Shown here one piece after another: positions 9,104 to 17,939 of a DNA stretch of 64,000 nucleotides. The translations under genes were made by a program, and so were the position numbers. Each line of letters begins with the position of its first letter. The first letter of the stretch is position 1. Below the pieces are notes generated by a model. That model did no database searches. It was not told where the DNA came from and saw only the letters and a list, made by a program, of their open reading frames with translations. This DNA is from Paraglaciecola sp. T6c (GTDB lineage Bacteria; Pseudomonadota; Gammaproteobacteria; Enterobacterales; Alteromonadaceae), in NCBI RefSeq assembly GCF_000014225.1, contig NC_008228.1:1054001-1118000 (forward strand), given 5' to 3'.

Positions 9104-10368
9104 TGCTAGGGACGCTAGGTACATCACGATTAGGTTTTTCTGGGTCGTGTTGCAGGCTTTTGTTGCTTGCGCCGAGTGTTTTGCTTTGGGCGTGCTCTGG
9201 GCCAGACAAGGCAGATACCATCTCACATCACATCACGTTTTCGCACAAGGCCAGCAAATCGCCTCTACCTGAAACGGGGGTGTTATATCAACAAGTGGTT
9301 GAATCAAAAGGTGATGAATCAGTGCACTGGCAATTCTACCTGGATGTGCGTTCGGTCTTTTGTGGTGATGATGTATGCCGAGTGGATCCTGTGCGTCTCT
9401 TTTGGAATGAACAGGGCTTTTTTAGTCACTTCACGCTCAAAGAAGGCGTGACATTAGAAAAAGGCGATGGCCTGGATTTCGCACCACAAGACTACCCTAA
9501 ATTACAACAGATTTTAGCCAATAGGCACTCTGGACTCAGTGAGTTACACAAGGACGAATTGGTACGCAAGCAATCAGGGGGCAATGGGGCGGATGCAATG
9601 ACAGGTGCTACTGTGATTATCCGCAAGTCTGATTATATTGAAGGGGCGATATGGACATGCTACACCTTGTGGCACTATGCCAATGGGCCTATTGGTAAAC
9701 TGATACGGGACATTGTTGGCGATGCAATGGGCACCTCGAAACTAAAAGCGCTATTGCGCAGTAACAATGCTGTAGCTGAGCAGCAAGAGCGCAGGATGAG
9801 GCGAAGCGAGGCTATCCGCTCTCGCGAGTTTGCGCTAGAGCAGTTAACGCGATTATCGGTAGCCGATGCTGATACCCGGCACTTAGTGGTTACACTGTTA
9901 AAGCGACAGACCCCAGCTTTGATTGGACCAGCCCTTAAATACTTAGAAACCCTCCCCTACAAGGATTATTACAATGCGATGGCTGAGCTTCTAGGCTTAG
10001 ACAACATTAAGCAATTACAAGCCAAGGATAGATTTGCGCCCAACGACAAGCTCGGGCGAGCAGTACTGGCATCAGTGACCGAATTCTCGGTCAAGCACGA
10101 AGGCACGCTCGAACAAAAATGGGCTGACCGTTTAGTGGAAAGTGCATCACAGTGGCGAGTTTACGAGAATGTGAACATGGTATTTGAACTGGTAAAGCGG
10201 CAAGGCTTACTCAGTGAAAATGTGAAGCAACATTACAGCGATATGCTAAAACACCCAGACTTTTTAATCGCTAGGGGCGCTTTTTGGCAGCTTTCAAGGC
10301 TATCGCTTAGTGACGCACTCAAGCAAAAAGTAGAGTCATTTTATGTTTTGAATGCACCTAAGTTGTGA
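9103..10368 (+). CDS. Lipoprotein with covalent-FMN (flavinylation) motif
   Basis: A hydrophobic leader with a lipobox before Cys31 (LLWAC) indicates a lipoprotein. Residues 164-170 read DAMTGAT, matching the D-x-x-[ST]-G-A-T motif where ApbE attaches FMN to the last Thr (here Thr170) in NqrC, RnfG and other FMN_bind proteins. It is followed by an ALWTCYTLWH-like stretch (residues about 182-191) and a helical, HEAT-like C-terminal half. The start codon overlaps the stop of the FAD oxidoreductase (TAATG). I infer an extracytoplasmic electron carrier partnered with that enzyme. No apbE gene is in the window. The full family is not one I can name. Confidence 0.65.
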   Translation: MLGTLGTSRLGFSGSCCRLLLLAPSVLLWACSGPDKADTISHHITFSHKASKSPLPETGVLYQQVVESKGDESVHWQFYLDVRSVFCGDDVCRVDPVRLFWNEQGFFSHFTLKEGVTLEKGDGLDFAPQDYPKLQQILANRHSGLSELHKDELVRKQSGGNGADAMTGATVIIRKSDYIEGAIWTCYTLWHYANGPIGKLIRDIVGDAMGTSKLKALLRSNNAVAEQQERRMRRSEAIRSREFALEQLTRLSVADADTRHLVVTLLKRQTPALIGPALKYLETLPYKDYYNAMAELLGLDNIKQLQAKDRFAPNDKLGRAVLASVTEFSVKHEGTLEQKWADRLVESASQWRVYENVNMVFELVKRQGLLSENVKQHYSDMLKHPDFLIARGAFWQLSRLSLSDALKQKVESFYVLNAPKL

Positions 10369-10774
10369 AGGGCTTATTTCGTCTTGTAACAGCTTGTCGA
10401 TTAAGGCCTGTGGCGAAGGGCTCGTGTAAATGTACCTGCCAATATAAACAAAATGTGCAATAGAAATACCACGCTCGGTGTAAATGGGGTGTATTAATTG
10501 AATAAAACGAGCAATTCCGATACTGCGGGCTATCAGTTCAAGTGTGACAGATAAGTCTCGCCGCTATTGATGCTTCGACAGCATCAAACAAGTGCAAGGT
10601 AGCTTGCAGGCTTCGTGCGAGACGTGATTAGGCGAGAAGGGTTACTGCAATCTAGCTTCCAATATTTCACTGGTTTTGTTCAACCGTGATGAACGTCAGC
10701 ACCTTACTAAACGCTAAATATTATAAATACAGAATTCACTTGAAATATAAACATCATATGTTTATATTTAATCT
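10369..10774 (+). other. Intergenic region upstream of the first GntR gene
   Basis: No convincing gene was found on either strand. The useful content is the operator-like palindrome at 10747-10765 and an AT-rich promoter region just before the start at 10775. Weak dyads near 10570-10625 have no T tract. Confidence 0.5.
10747..10765. promoter_or_regulatory. Operator-like palindrome upstream of the first GntR gene
   Basis: Perfect 8-bp inverted halves ATAAACAT and ATGTTTAT are separated by CAT. The site ends 9 bp before the GntR start, as expected for autoregulation. The same core occurs at 13349-13371 and 26236-26250, with a weaker version at 19628-19644. Confidence 0.75.
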
Positions 10775-11536
10775 ATGAATGAAATGACTTTTTATGATTT
10801 AAAGCAAGCCGGAACGATATCTCACAGCATGTCTGTGCAGGTTGCTCGTGAGCTTGGTAGACGTATTGTTGCTGGGAAATTTGAACCAGGCACTTTGATT
10901 GACGATGAAAACGCATTATCAGAGCGCTATCAGGTCAGTCGAGTCGTAATACGAGATGCGGTGAAAATATTGGTTAGTAAGGGCTTACTTGAAGTAAGGC
11001 GAGGCATAGGTACCAAGGTTAATTCTCGAAACCGCTGGTTAATGCTAGATGATGATGTTTTAGCATGGCACCTATCAGCGCCGCCAGCACCAGGCTTTTT
11101 AAAACAACTGATGGAAATTCGATTAGCATTTGAGCCCAAGGCTGCACGATGGGCGGCAGAGCGCGCGACGGATACCGACATAGCCAATATCGAAGCGGCA
11201 TATCAAGACATGGTTAAATACGAGTATCAACAAGCTGATGAGCTGTCAGTCACTAAGTTCATCAAAGCCGATGCAATGTTTCACCGCGCCATATTGCTCG
11301 CGGCGCACAATGAATTTTTGCAAGACATTGAAGGTGTCATTTATTCGGCTTTATTGGTCAGTATTCGCGTCACCAATAAAGATCCCATCGAGAACGGCAC
11401 ATCGCTGCCTTTTCACTTTGAAGTTTTCCAAGCCATTGCTAACCGAGATGGCACTAAGGCTGAACAATTAACCGACCGATTACTGCGTGATGCCAGCGAG
11501 CGGTTGCAACACACGGTTGACGAAAGCGTCGACTAA
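10775..11536 (+). CDS. GntR-family regulator, FadR/FCD subfamily
   Basis: A DNA-binding repressor with an N-terminal winged helix (residues about 18-85; [20 protein letters not shown] is the GntR recognition segment) and a C-terminal all-helical FCD ligand domain (about 100-245). The FCD domain has the metal-type residues in [15 protein letters not shown]. Length 253 is typical. It is closely paralogous to the regulator at 19655-20395; long blocks such as [13 protein letters not shown] and [12 protein letters not shown] are shared. An operator-like palindrome sits directly upstream. The likely ligand is a sugar acid or keto-deoxy acid of the adjacent pathway, inferred from context. Confidence 0.9.
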   Translation: MNEMTFYDLKQAGTISHSMSVQVARELGRRIVAGKFEPGTLIDDENALSERYQVSRVVIRDAVKILVSKGLLEVRRGIGTKVNSRNRWLMLDDDVLAWHLSAPPAPGFLKQLMEIRLAFEPKAARWAAERATDTDIANIEAAYQDMVKYEYQQADELSVTKFIKADAMFHRAILLAAHNEFLQDIEGVIYSALLVSIRVTNKDPIENGTSLPFHFEVFQAIANRDGTKAEQLTDRLLRDASERLQHTVDESVD

Positions 11537-11589
11537 ACACTAGCGCGAATGGCGCTTTTAAGATGACTTACCTTATTGGGGTTTACATT

Positions 11590-13005
11590 ATGAAATCAGT
11601 TTTTCATCGCGTTGTAGCAGCGCTTTCTATCAGTGTGGCGTGCACTTCGTTAAGTTACGCCAAGCAACCGAATATCGTTTTTCTGTTTTCCGATGATGCA
11701 GGGTATGCTGACTTTGGTTTTCAAGGCAGCGAAACAATGAAAACACCCAATTTGGATCAGCTTGCTAGCGAAGGTGTTAGATTTACCCAAGGTTATGTGT
11801 CGGACTCTACTTGCGGCCCATCTCGGGCGGGCATCATGACAGGGCGCTACCAGCAAAAATTCGGTTACGAAGAAATAAACGTGCCGGGTTATATGAGTGA
11901 GCACTCTGCTATAAAAGGGGCAGAAATGGGGATCCCGTTAGATGAAGTCACTATGGGTGACTACATGAAATCTCTTGGGTATCGCACGGCGTTCTACGGT
12001 AAATGGCACTTAGGTGGTACGGATGAATTGCACCCTATGCACCGTGGCTTCGACGAATTTTATGGCTTTCGCGGCGGCGATCGCAGCTACTGGGCCTATG
12101 AAGTCAATGCCCCTGAGCGCAAATCTGCCGTATTTACTGACAAAAAACTTGAACACGGTATTGATCAATTTCAAGAGCACGAAGGGTATTTGACCGATGT
12201 GTTAGCCGAGAAAGCCAATCAATTTATTGAAAAAGCGCCTGATAAACCGTTCTTTATTTTCTTATCATTTAACGCAGTGCATACACCAATGGAAGCCACG
12301 CCAGAAGATTTAGCGAAGTTTCCTCAGTTAAAAGGCAAGCGCAAGGAAGTTGCAGCCATGACCCTCGCACTTGATAGAGCCAGCGGAGCAGTGCTAAACA
12401 AACTCAAGGAGCTGGGTTTGGAAGATGACACTCTTGTGGTGTTCAGCAACGACAATGGCGGCCCTACGGATAAAAACGCCTCATCTAACTACCCATTAGC
12501 AGGGACTAAATCAAACTTTTTGGAAGGGGGAATACGCGTGCCTTTTCTGGTTAAATGGCCTGCTAAGCTAGCTGCTGGAAAGGTATACGATAAACCCGTC
12601 AGTACGCTCGACTTATTACCCACATTCTTTAAAGCGGGTGGCGGTGAAGAGGTGATGTCTGAATTGGATGGCGTGGATTTGATGCCTTATATAACAGGCC
12701 AAAATAACAAGGCACCTCACGAGAGCATGTACTGGAAAAAAGAAACTCGCGCAGCTATTCGCCAAGGAGATTGGAAGTTATTGCGCTTCCCAGACCGTCC
12801 TGCAGAATTGTATAACCTTGCTAATGACATTGGTGAACAACATAACTTAGCCGCCCAAGAGCCTGAGCGTGTTAAGCAAATGTACAAAGATTTCTTCAGT
12901 TGGGAAATGACACTAGAGCGCCCATTATGGTTGCTTAAGCGCCAGTTTGAGGAATACGATTTAAATCGCATGGACAAGTACCGCGTACCAAAACGCTTAG
13001 AATAA
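11590..13005 (+). CDS. Secreted S1-family sulfatase (C-G-P-S-R type)
   Basis: Fourth sulfatase. The ATG at 11590 gives a standard signal peptide ending SLSYA; an in-frame start at 11563 would prepend nine residues before the signal and is less likely. FSDD supplies metal-binding Asp residues, CGPSR starts at Cys75 and is followed by [13 protein letters not shown], and FSNDNGG forms the second metal site. Mature length is about 447 residues. It lies 53 bp after the GntR gene and is followed by a strong terminator, so the two may be co-transcribed. It resembles the second sulfatase (1728-3230), which suggests related positional specificity. Confidence 0.93.
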   Translation: MKSVFHRVVAALSISVACTSLSYAKQPNIVFLFSDDAGYADFGFQGSETMKTPNLDQLASEGVRFTQGYVSDSTCGPSRAGIMTGRYQQKFGYEEINVPGYMSEHSAIKGAEMGIPLDEVTMGDYMKSLGYRTAFYGKWHLGGTDELHPMHRGFDEFYGFRGGDRSYWAYEVNAPERKSAVFTDKKLEHGIDQFQEHEGYLTDVLAEKANQFIEKAPDKPFFIFLSFNAVHTPMEATPEDLAKFPQLKGKRKEVAAMTLALDRASGAVLNKLKELGLEDDTLVVFSNDNGGPTDKNASSNYPLAGTKSNFLEGGIRVPFLVKWPAKLAAGKVYDKPVSTLDLLPTFFKAGGGEEVMSELDGVDLMPYITGQNNKAPHESMYWKKETRAAIRQGDWKLLRFPDRPAELYNLANDIGEQHNLAAQEPERVKQMYKDFFSWEMTLERPLWLLKRQFEEYDLNRMDKYRVPKRLE

Positions 13006-13026
13006 AAACACAATAATGGCCAGAGC

Positions 13027-13056
13027 AATGCTGACTTTACAACAGTCAGCATTTTT
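13027..13056 (+). terminator. Rho-independent terminator
   Basis: Perfect 10-bp stem (AATGCTGACT at 13027-13036, AGTCAGCATT at 13044-13053) with a 7-nt loop and a T run. It ends the GntR-sulfatase unit. Confidence 0.9.
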
Positions 13057-13348
13057 CTTGTTAGGGGGTTAGGCACCACACTAATACAATGAAAAGATAC
13101 CCAGCGTGTTACTTTTTACTCTGGTTATTCTTGTTAAGCCCTTAGCCCTAGCCCTTATCTCTTAGTCCTTAAAGCCTGGACCCATTAGCCCACCCGTTTC
13201 CGCTGTTTTTCTTTCTTTGCCCCACCCGAGTGCACGCCATCATTTATGTGCATGTTGCCTCTTTATATTTATTATTCGCCAGATACCCACAATTCCTCCA
13301 TTACACTGCAAATTTAGTTAACAATTTCGTCACCAATACATATTGTTA
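13057..13348 (+). other. Intergenic region before the catabolic operon
   Basis: No gene was found. Around 13130-13200 there is a pyrimidine-rich tract with repeated CTTAGCCC-like words. The last part is AT-rich and leads into the palindromic operator at 13349. Confidence 0.4.
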
Positions 13349-13371
13349 ATTTAAACATCATATGTTTAAAT
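13349..13371. promoter_or_regulatory. Operator-like palindrome of the catabolic operon
   Basis: The best copy of the motif: perfect 10-bp inverted halves ATTTAAACAT and ATGTTTAAAT separated by CAT. It lies 48 bp upstream of the aldehyde dehydrogenase start, in the promoter position, and probably binds one or both FadR-type regulators of the locus. Confidence 0.8.
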
Positions 13372-13419
13372 GTGTTCATACGCTTTAATCCATTTCGTTA
13401 TTCGCATTAAGGGACGGAC

Positions 13420-14862
13420 ATGACTCTTACTAAACAAATGTACATCAATGGCACCTTGCACAGCGGTCATGCATCGGTCTCTATTATTAACCCCGCTAAC
13501 GATAAAGTCGTCGCCGAGGTTAGCGTTGCTGATGGGGCTCTTGCGCTAAAGGCACTAGAAGCAGCTGATGCTGCCTACGACAGTTGGTCAAGTACATCTA
13601 TTAGCGAGCGCGTTGAATGGATGATGAAGTTAAAGACCGCGCTTAAAGAAAACGAAACTCACCTACGGGAGTGTATTCACCTTGAAATGGGTAAGAGCTG
13701 GGCGAGTACCCAAGGCGATTTTGAAATGCTGTTAGACAGCCTGGACTTTTTCGCTAGCGACATTCAAAAGCAAGCGGCTGAAACTTTAGAAGACAAAGAA
13801 GGCACTCATTCCCATGTGCTCGTGCGAGAGTCGGTTGGTGTGGTCGCGGCCTTTTTAGCGTGGAATTTCCCCCTGTTGAATTTAGCCTATAAGTTAGGCC
13901 CAGCGCTCGCTTCTGGTTGCCCCATCGTGGTTAAACCGTCTCTAAAAACACCCCTTTCCGCCCTCGCGGTTGGGGAAATTTGCCAACAAATAGGCTTGCC
14001 TGCAGGTGTGGTGAACATCGTTTGTGGGCCTGATCAAGAAATTGGTGATGCGATTTCATCTTCACCCATTCCGGCCTTACTTACCCTTATTGGCTCTACT
14101 GAAACCGGTAAGCATGTGATGCAGCAAGGGGCAACATCAATCAAGCGTTATTCCATGGAACTAGGGGGCAATGCACCCGTTCTTATTTTTGACGATGCAG
14201 ATGTAGATTTAGCCGCTGATATTGTCTGTGGATTGAAGTTTGAGAACGCAGGTCAAATTTGTGTCGCGCCGAATCGGGTTTTTGTGCACCGTGATGTGGC
14301 TGAAATATTCTATCAAAAAGTATTGGCTCGCACCCAAGCGGTAAAGGTTGGCTTCGACCGTAATGACGCTATCGATATGGGCCCGGTAATTGATCAGCAA
14401 GCATGGCAACGCATTGACGCTTTAGTCAACGATGCGGTGGCAAAAGGTGCTGAAGTGCTTATCGGCTCAGGCCGCCCGGCGCATTTACCTAAGGGCGCGT
14501 TTTATGCCCCTACCGTGCTTAAAGGTGTGACACGAGATGCCAACATCTATCGCGAAGAAGTCTTCGGACCTGTGATCAGCATACTGACCTTTGATGAAGA
14601 GGCGCAAGTGGTCAAAGATGCCAATGACACAGACGCAGGTTTATCGTCCTTCATTTTTACTGCAAACGAAGAGCGCGCGCAGCGTATTGCCAAGCGTTTA
14701 CGCTTTGGTGAGGTGCATGTTAATGGCGTTAAATATGCTATTCACTTGCCCCATTGCGGTGTAAAGCAATCCGGCGTGGGCGTTGACTGCTCACATCTTT
14801 CACTAGAAGAATATTTCACCGTTAAGCGCATCTCTACTGCGTTAGGCAAAGGACAAGCATAA
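13420..14862 (+). CDS. NAD(P)-dependent aldehyde dehydrogenase, candidate 3,6-anhydrogalactose dehydrogenase
   Basis: Complete 480-residue ALDH. Visible active-site elements are Asn149 in AWNFP, cofactor Lys172 in VVKPS, the IGSTETG loop, general-base Glu247 in MELGG and nucleophile Cys281 in AGQICVAPN. It is the first gene of a five-gene operon that continues with an enolase-superfamily enzyme, a KDGal kinase, a KDPGal aldolase and a sugar porter, and it overlaps the next gene by 1 bp. In the known anhydrogalactose pathways this position is taken by the enzyme oxidising 3,6-anhydrogalactose to the anhydrogalactonate. That role is inferred from context; succinate-semialdehyde or lactaldehyde dehydrogenase relatives cannot be excluded from sequence alone. 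Confidence 0.88.
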   Translation: MTLTKQMYINGTLHSGHASVSIINPANDKVVAEVSVADGALALKALEAADAAYDSWSSTSISERVEWMMKLKTALKENETHLRECIHLEMGKSWASTQGDFEMLLDSLDFFASDIQKQAAETLEDKEGTHSHVLVRESVGVVAAFLAWNFPLLNLAYKLGPALASGCPIVVKPSLKTPLSALAVGEICQQIGLPAGVVNIVCGPDQEIGDAISSSPIPALLTLIGSTETGKHVMQQGATSIKRYSMELGGNAPVLIFDDADVDLAADIVCGLKFENAGQICVAPNRVFVHRDVAEIFYQKVLARTQAVKVGFDRNDAIDMGPVIDQQAWQRIDALVNDAVAKGAEVLIGSGRPAHLPKGAFYAPTVLKGVTRDANIYREEVFGPVISILTFDEEAQVVKDANDTDAGLSSFIFTANEERAQRIAKRLRFGEVHVNGVKYAIHLPHCGVKQSGVGVDCSHLSLEEYFTVKRISTALGKGQA

Positions 14863-16025
14863 TGAAAATTACTCAAGTTATTAGCCACGTTTTACAGTAC
14901 GACTTAGACGAAGAATTAGGGTATTCCCAGCAATATTATTTTAAGCGCACGACGCACCTAGTCGAGATCCGCACGGATATTGGCGTGACAGGTTGGGGGG
15001 AGTGTTTTGGCGGCGGCAATATTGCGCTAGCCAATAAAACCATTGTTGAGAAAGTGATTCAGCCGATGATATTGGGCATGAATCCACTAGATCGCGAAGT
15101 GATCTGGCACAAAGCTTATAACTTGATGCGTGACCACGGCCAAAAAGGCATGCCTATTCAATCTTTGTCAGGCATTGATATCGCGTTGTGGGACATCGCA
15201 GGTAAAATTCATAATGTTCCTGTTTATCAATTGCTTGGTGGTGCCTTTAGAGAGAAAATTGGTGTTTACGGTTATGGCATGATGTTACAGCGCGTACCGG
15301 ATTTAGAGCACAGATTTGAGCTTGAAAGCGCCGCTATTTTAGACAAAGGTTTCAAAGCCATGAAAATGAAGATTGGCCTTGGGGTGGAAAAAGACGTGCG
15401 CTTAGTAGAAGCCGTGCGTAAATCCATTGGGCCAGATGTGCCATTAATGGTCGATGCCAATCATGCTTACACAACACGTGAAGCAATACCTTTAGGGCGC
15501 GAATTAGAGCGTCTAGGCGTCGCTTGGTTTGAAGAGCCTGTTGCACCAGAAGATTTACAAGGCTACCGCGATCTATGCGAGGCCCTTGATGTAAACATTG
15601 CCGGTGGTGAAGGGGAGTTCACTGTGTGGGGATTCCGAGATTTAATTAAAAATCGCTGCGTAGACATACTCCAACCAGAAGTGTGTGGCCTAGGCGGGAT
15701 TACCCATTACCAAAAGGTACTGGCGATGGCTCAAGCTCATTTTGTGCCTGTTGTGAACCATGTTTGGGGGTCAGCTGTTGCGGTTGCCACTAATATGCAT
15801 CTGTTGGCAGCATTGCCGGACTTCCCTGGAGCGGCCCACCCAGTCCAACCTATGCTCGAATATGACACGACCCCTAATCGCTTCCGTGAGGAGTTATTGG
15901 TCGACTCATTAGAGATAAACGAACAAGTGAAACGCAATGATGGTTTTGTTGCATTGCCTAAAGGCCCGGGTCTTGGGATTGAGCCAAACCTCGACTTCAT
16001 TAAAAAATACTCAGTAGGGTATTAA
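14862..16025 (+). CDS. Enolase-superfamily (mandelate racemase type) sugar-acid cycloisomerase or dehydratase
   Basis: Mandelate racemase/muconate lactonising enzyme fold: N-terminal capping domain to about residue 125, then the barrel. Catalytic residues are visible: Lys168 and Lys170 (KMK motif), metal ligands Asp198 (VDAN), Glu224 (FEEP) and Glu250 (AGGE), and His300 (NHVWGS). Length 387 matches galactonate dehydratase and 3,6-anhydrogalactonate cycloisomerase. The next two genes act on 2-keto-3-deoxygalactonate, so the product is very probably that compound. Whether the substrate is 3,6-anhydro-D-galactonate (carrageenan route) or galactonate is not decided by sequence; the aldehyde dehydrogenase, GH127 and sulfatases favour the former. 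Confidence 0.87.
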   Translation: MKITQVISHVLQYDLDEELGYSQQYYFKRTTHLVEIRTDIGVTGWGECFGGGNIALANKTIVEKVIQPMILGMNPLDREVIWHKAYNLMRDHGQKGMPIQSLSGIDIALWDIAGKIHNVPVYQLLGGAFREKIGVYGYGMMLQRVPDLEHRFELESAAILDKGFKAMKMKIGLGVEKDVRLVEAVRKSIGPDVPLMVDANHAYTTREAIPLGRELERLGVAWFEEPVAPEDLQGYRDLCEALDVNIAGGEGEFTVWGFRDLIKNRCVDILQPEVCGLGGITHYQKVLAMAQAHFVPVVNHVWGSAVAVATNMHLLAALPDFPGAAHPVQPMLEYDTTPNRFREELLVDSLEINEQVKRNDGFVALPKGPGLGIEPNLDFIKKYSVGY

Positions 16026-16030
16026 CCCCA

Positions 16031-17092
16031 ATGATTGACTTTAATCGAGCAGTCTTGATTTGCGTTGATTGGGGCAGCTCTAACTTACGCGCTTATCTTA
16101 TTGATGGCATGGGTGAGGTATTAGCACGCCTGCAAAGCGATAAAGGAGTGTTGAATTTTAGCGCGGGGCAATATGGCCCTGAGTTGAGCGGGTTATTACA
16201 GCCGTGGCTGAGAGAGAAAGCAGTACCCGTTATGTTGGCGGGCATGGTAGGCAGCGCCCAAGGTTGGCAGGATGCAGGTTATGTTGCTTGCCCAGCCACA
16301 CTGGCTGACTTAGCCAAAAATTTATGCTCGGTAGCAAATTCAGTAGCCCATGATAGACAGCGACAACCCTATATTGTGCCTGGCGTAAAAGGACTGTCCA
16401 ATTTCGGCCAAGTCGACGTGATGCGCGGGGAAGAGGTGCAAATTTTTGGGGCGCTATGCGCAACTTATCCAAATGCCGTCCAAGCAACCCCACTTGTGTG
16501 TTTGCCGGGCACTCATTCTAAATGGGCGCAGGTTACGATGGCACCTATCGAGGCTAGCGGCCTTAGCAGTAATAGCATTGCGCTCTCTCACATTACCCAG
16601 TTCAGTACTTATATGACAGGGGAATTGTTTGCGCTACTCAACACCCATAGTATTTTAGGCAAAATGTGTCAGCACGTTGCTAATCCTGAAAATACCAATA
16701 GCGGCGAGATGTTTGATGGTGAAGCCTTTGATGAAGGGGTAAAAACCGCCCGCGCACCAGGTTCGTTACTACACAAATTATTCAGCGCGCGCAGCAAAGT
16801 ACTGAATAACGATTTGCTCGCCTCGGGTGTGCACAGTTATTTGTCAGGAATGCTGATTGGCACCGAAGTGTTTGACATGCTCAGTGTGTATCAACCCAAT
16901 GATATCAATACTGCCGAAAATACTAATTCAGGGGGGCCTCATACTCAGATTATCCTTGTGGGAGCGCCCGCACTGAGCAAACTTTATAAGCGAGTAATTG
17001 CCAGCACATCCCTCAATGTACGCTGCGTTGATGCTGAAACTGCATCTTGCTTGGGCATGCTCAATATTGCCAAAGTCGCCGGTAAATTGTAG
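16031..17092 (+). CDS. dgoK: 2-dehydro-3-deoxygalactonokinase
   Basis: Phosphorylates 2-keto-3-deoxygalactonate at C6. The N-terminal phosphate-binding motif VDWGSSNLRAYLID (about residues 12-25) and the later PGTHSKWAQV segment are hallmarks of the DgoK family. Length 353 is somewhat longer than usual, with a variable insertion near residues 290-310 that is rich in Asn and Thr (NDINTAENTNSGG). The gene starts 5 bp after the enolase-superfamily gene and is followed by the cognate aldolase, so its role in the pathway is well supported. Confidence 0.92.
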   Translation: MIDFNRAVLICVDWGSSNLRAYLIDGMGEVLARLQSDKGVLNFSAGQYGPELSGLLQPWLREKAVPVMLAGMVGSAQGWQDAGYVACPATLADLAKNLCSVANSVAHDRQRQPYIVPGVKGLSNFGQVDVMRGEEVQIFGALCATYPNAVQATPLVCLPGTHSKWAQVTMAPIEASGLSSNSIALSHITQFSTYMTGELFALLNTHSILGKMCQHVANPENTNSGEMFDGEAFDEGVKTARAPGSLLHKLFSARSKVLNNDLLASGVHSYLSGMLIGTEVFDMLSVYQPNDINTAENTNSGGPHTQIILVGAPALSKLYKRVIASTSLNVRCVDAETASCLGMLNIAKVAGKL

Positions 17093-17158
17093 GCGGCGTC
17101 ACTGCCGGGCACAAACTTATACACCCGACGGGCTAACAAAAATTTCAAAGGAAGCACA

Positions 17159-17809
17159 ATGAGTTCAATGACATTACAAGCCGCCATGAATGCACTGCCA
17201 CTGGTTGCTATTTTACGTGGGATCACCCCAGATGAAGTCATCCCAGTGGCCAGAGCATTGAAAGCTGAAGGGTTTAATATTATTGAGGTACCGCTCAATT
17301 CACCTCAACCCTTAGAAAGCATTAAGCGCTTAGTCGAGGTCTTTGGTGATGAGTTGATTATCGGCGCAGGCACTGTTTTAAGCTGCGCGCAGGTTGACCA
17401 AGTTCAGGCTGTGGGTGGTCGCATTATTATTTCACCCAATGTTAACGCCGATGTTATACGCCATGCAAAAGCCAAAGGTCTGTATTCAGTGCCTGGTTTT
17501 TACACGGTATCAGAAGCGTTTAGCGCCATTGAGGCGGGGGCCGATGGGATAAAGCTCTTCCCGGCTGATACGCTAGGGGCTGCAGGCCTTAAGGGCATGA
17601 TGGCCGTGTTACCCAAAGACGTACCCGTGTTACCTGTAGGCGGTGTATCAAATGAAACCATGAGTGGCTTTGTTGACGTTGGCGCGGGTGGTTTTGGTTT
17701 GGGCTCAGGCTTATATAAAGCCGGCATGACTGTGGAGCAAGTCACTGAAAATGCTCAAGGGTATGTACGTGCATGTCGCGCGGCGCAGGCCAAAACGAAG
17801 GGCAATTAA
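17159..17809 (+). CDS. dgoA: 2-dehydro-3-deoxy-6-phosphogalactonate aldolase
   Basis: Class I aldolase of the KDPG/KDPGal family, cleaving the phosphorylated keto-deoxy acid to pyruvate and glyceraldehyde 3-phosphate. Visible residues are Arg20 in AILRG, Glu43 in IIEVPLNSP and Schiff-base Lys132 in DGIKLFPA. PLNSP and the nearby order of residues match the galacto enzyme rather than the gluconate enzyme. At 216 residues it is complete. A ribosome site AAAGGAAG precedes the start. It follows dgoK by 66 bp. Confidence 0.94.
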   Translation: MSSMTLQAAMNALPLVAILRGITPDEVIPVARALKAEGFNIIEVPLNSPQPLESIKRLVEVFGDELIIGAGTVLSCAQVDQVQAVGGRIIISPNVNADVIRHAKAKGLYSVPGFYTVSEAFSAIEAGADGIKLFPADTLGAAGLKGMMAVLPKDVPVLPVGGVSNETMSGFVDVGAGGFGLGSGLYKAGMTVEQVTENAQGYVRACRAAQAKTKGN

Positions 17810-17939
17810 GGGATAAACTTCAACGTCTCTTACATTTCATAATAAAAATATCAGGTGAGTCAACGCACCGCGCTTATAGCCACTGTGCAGCTGTGATCGT
17901 ATACGCATCGACTGACCACTAACCAAGTTGGAATTTAAC

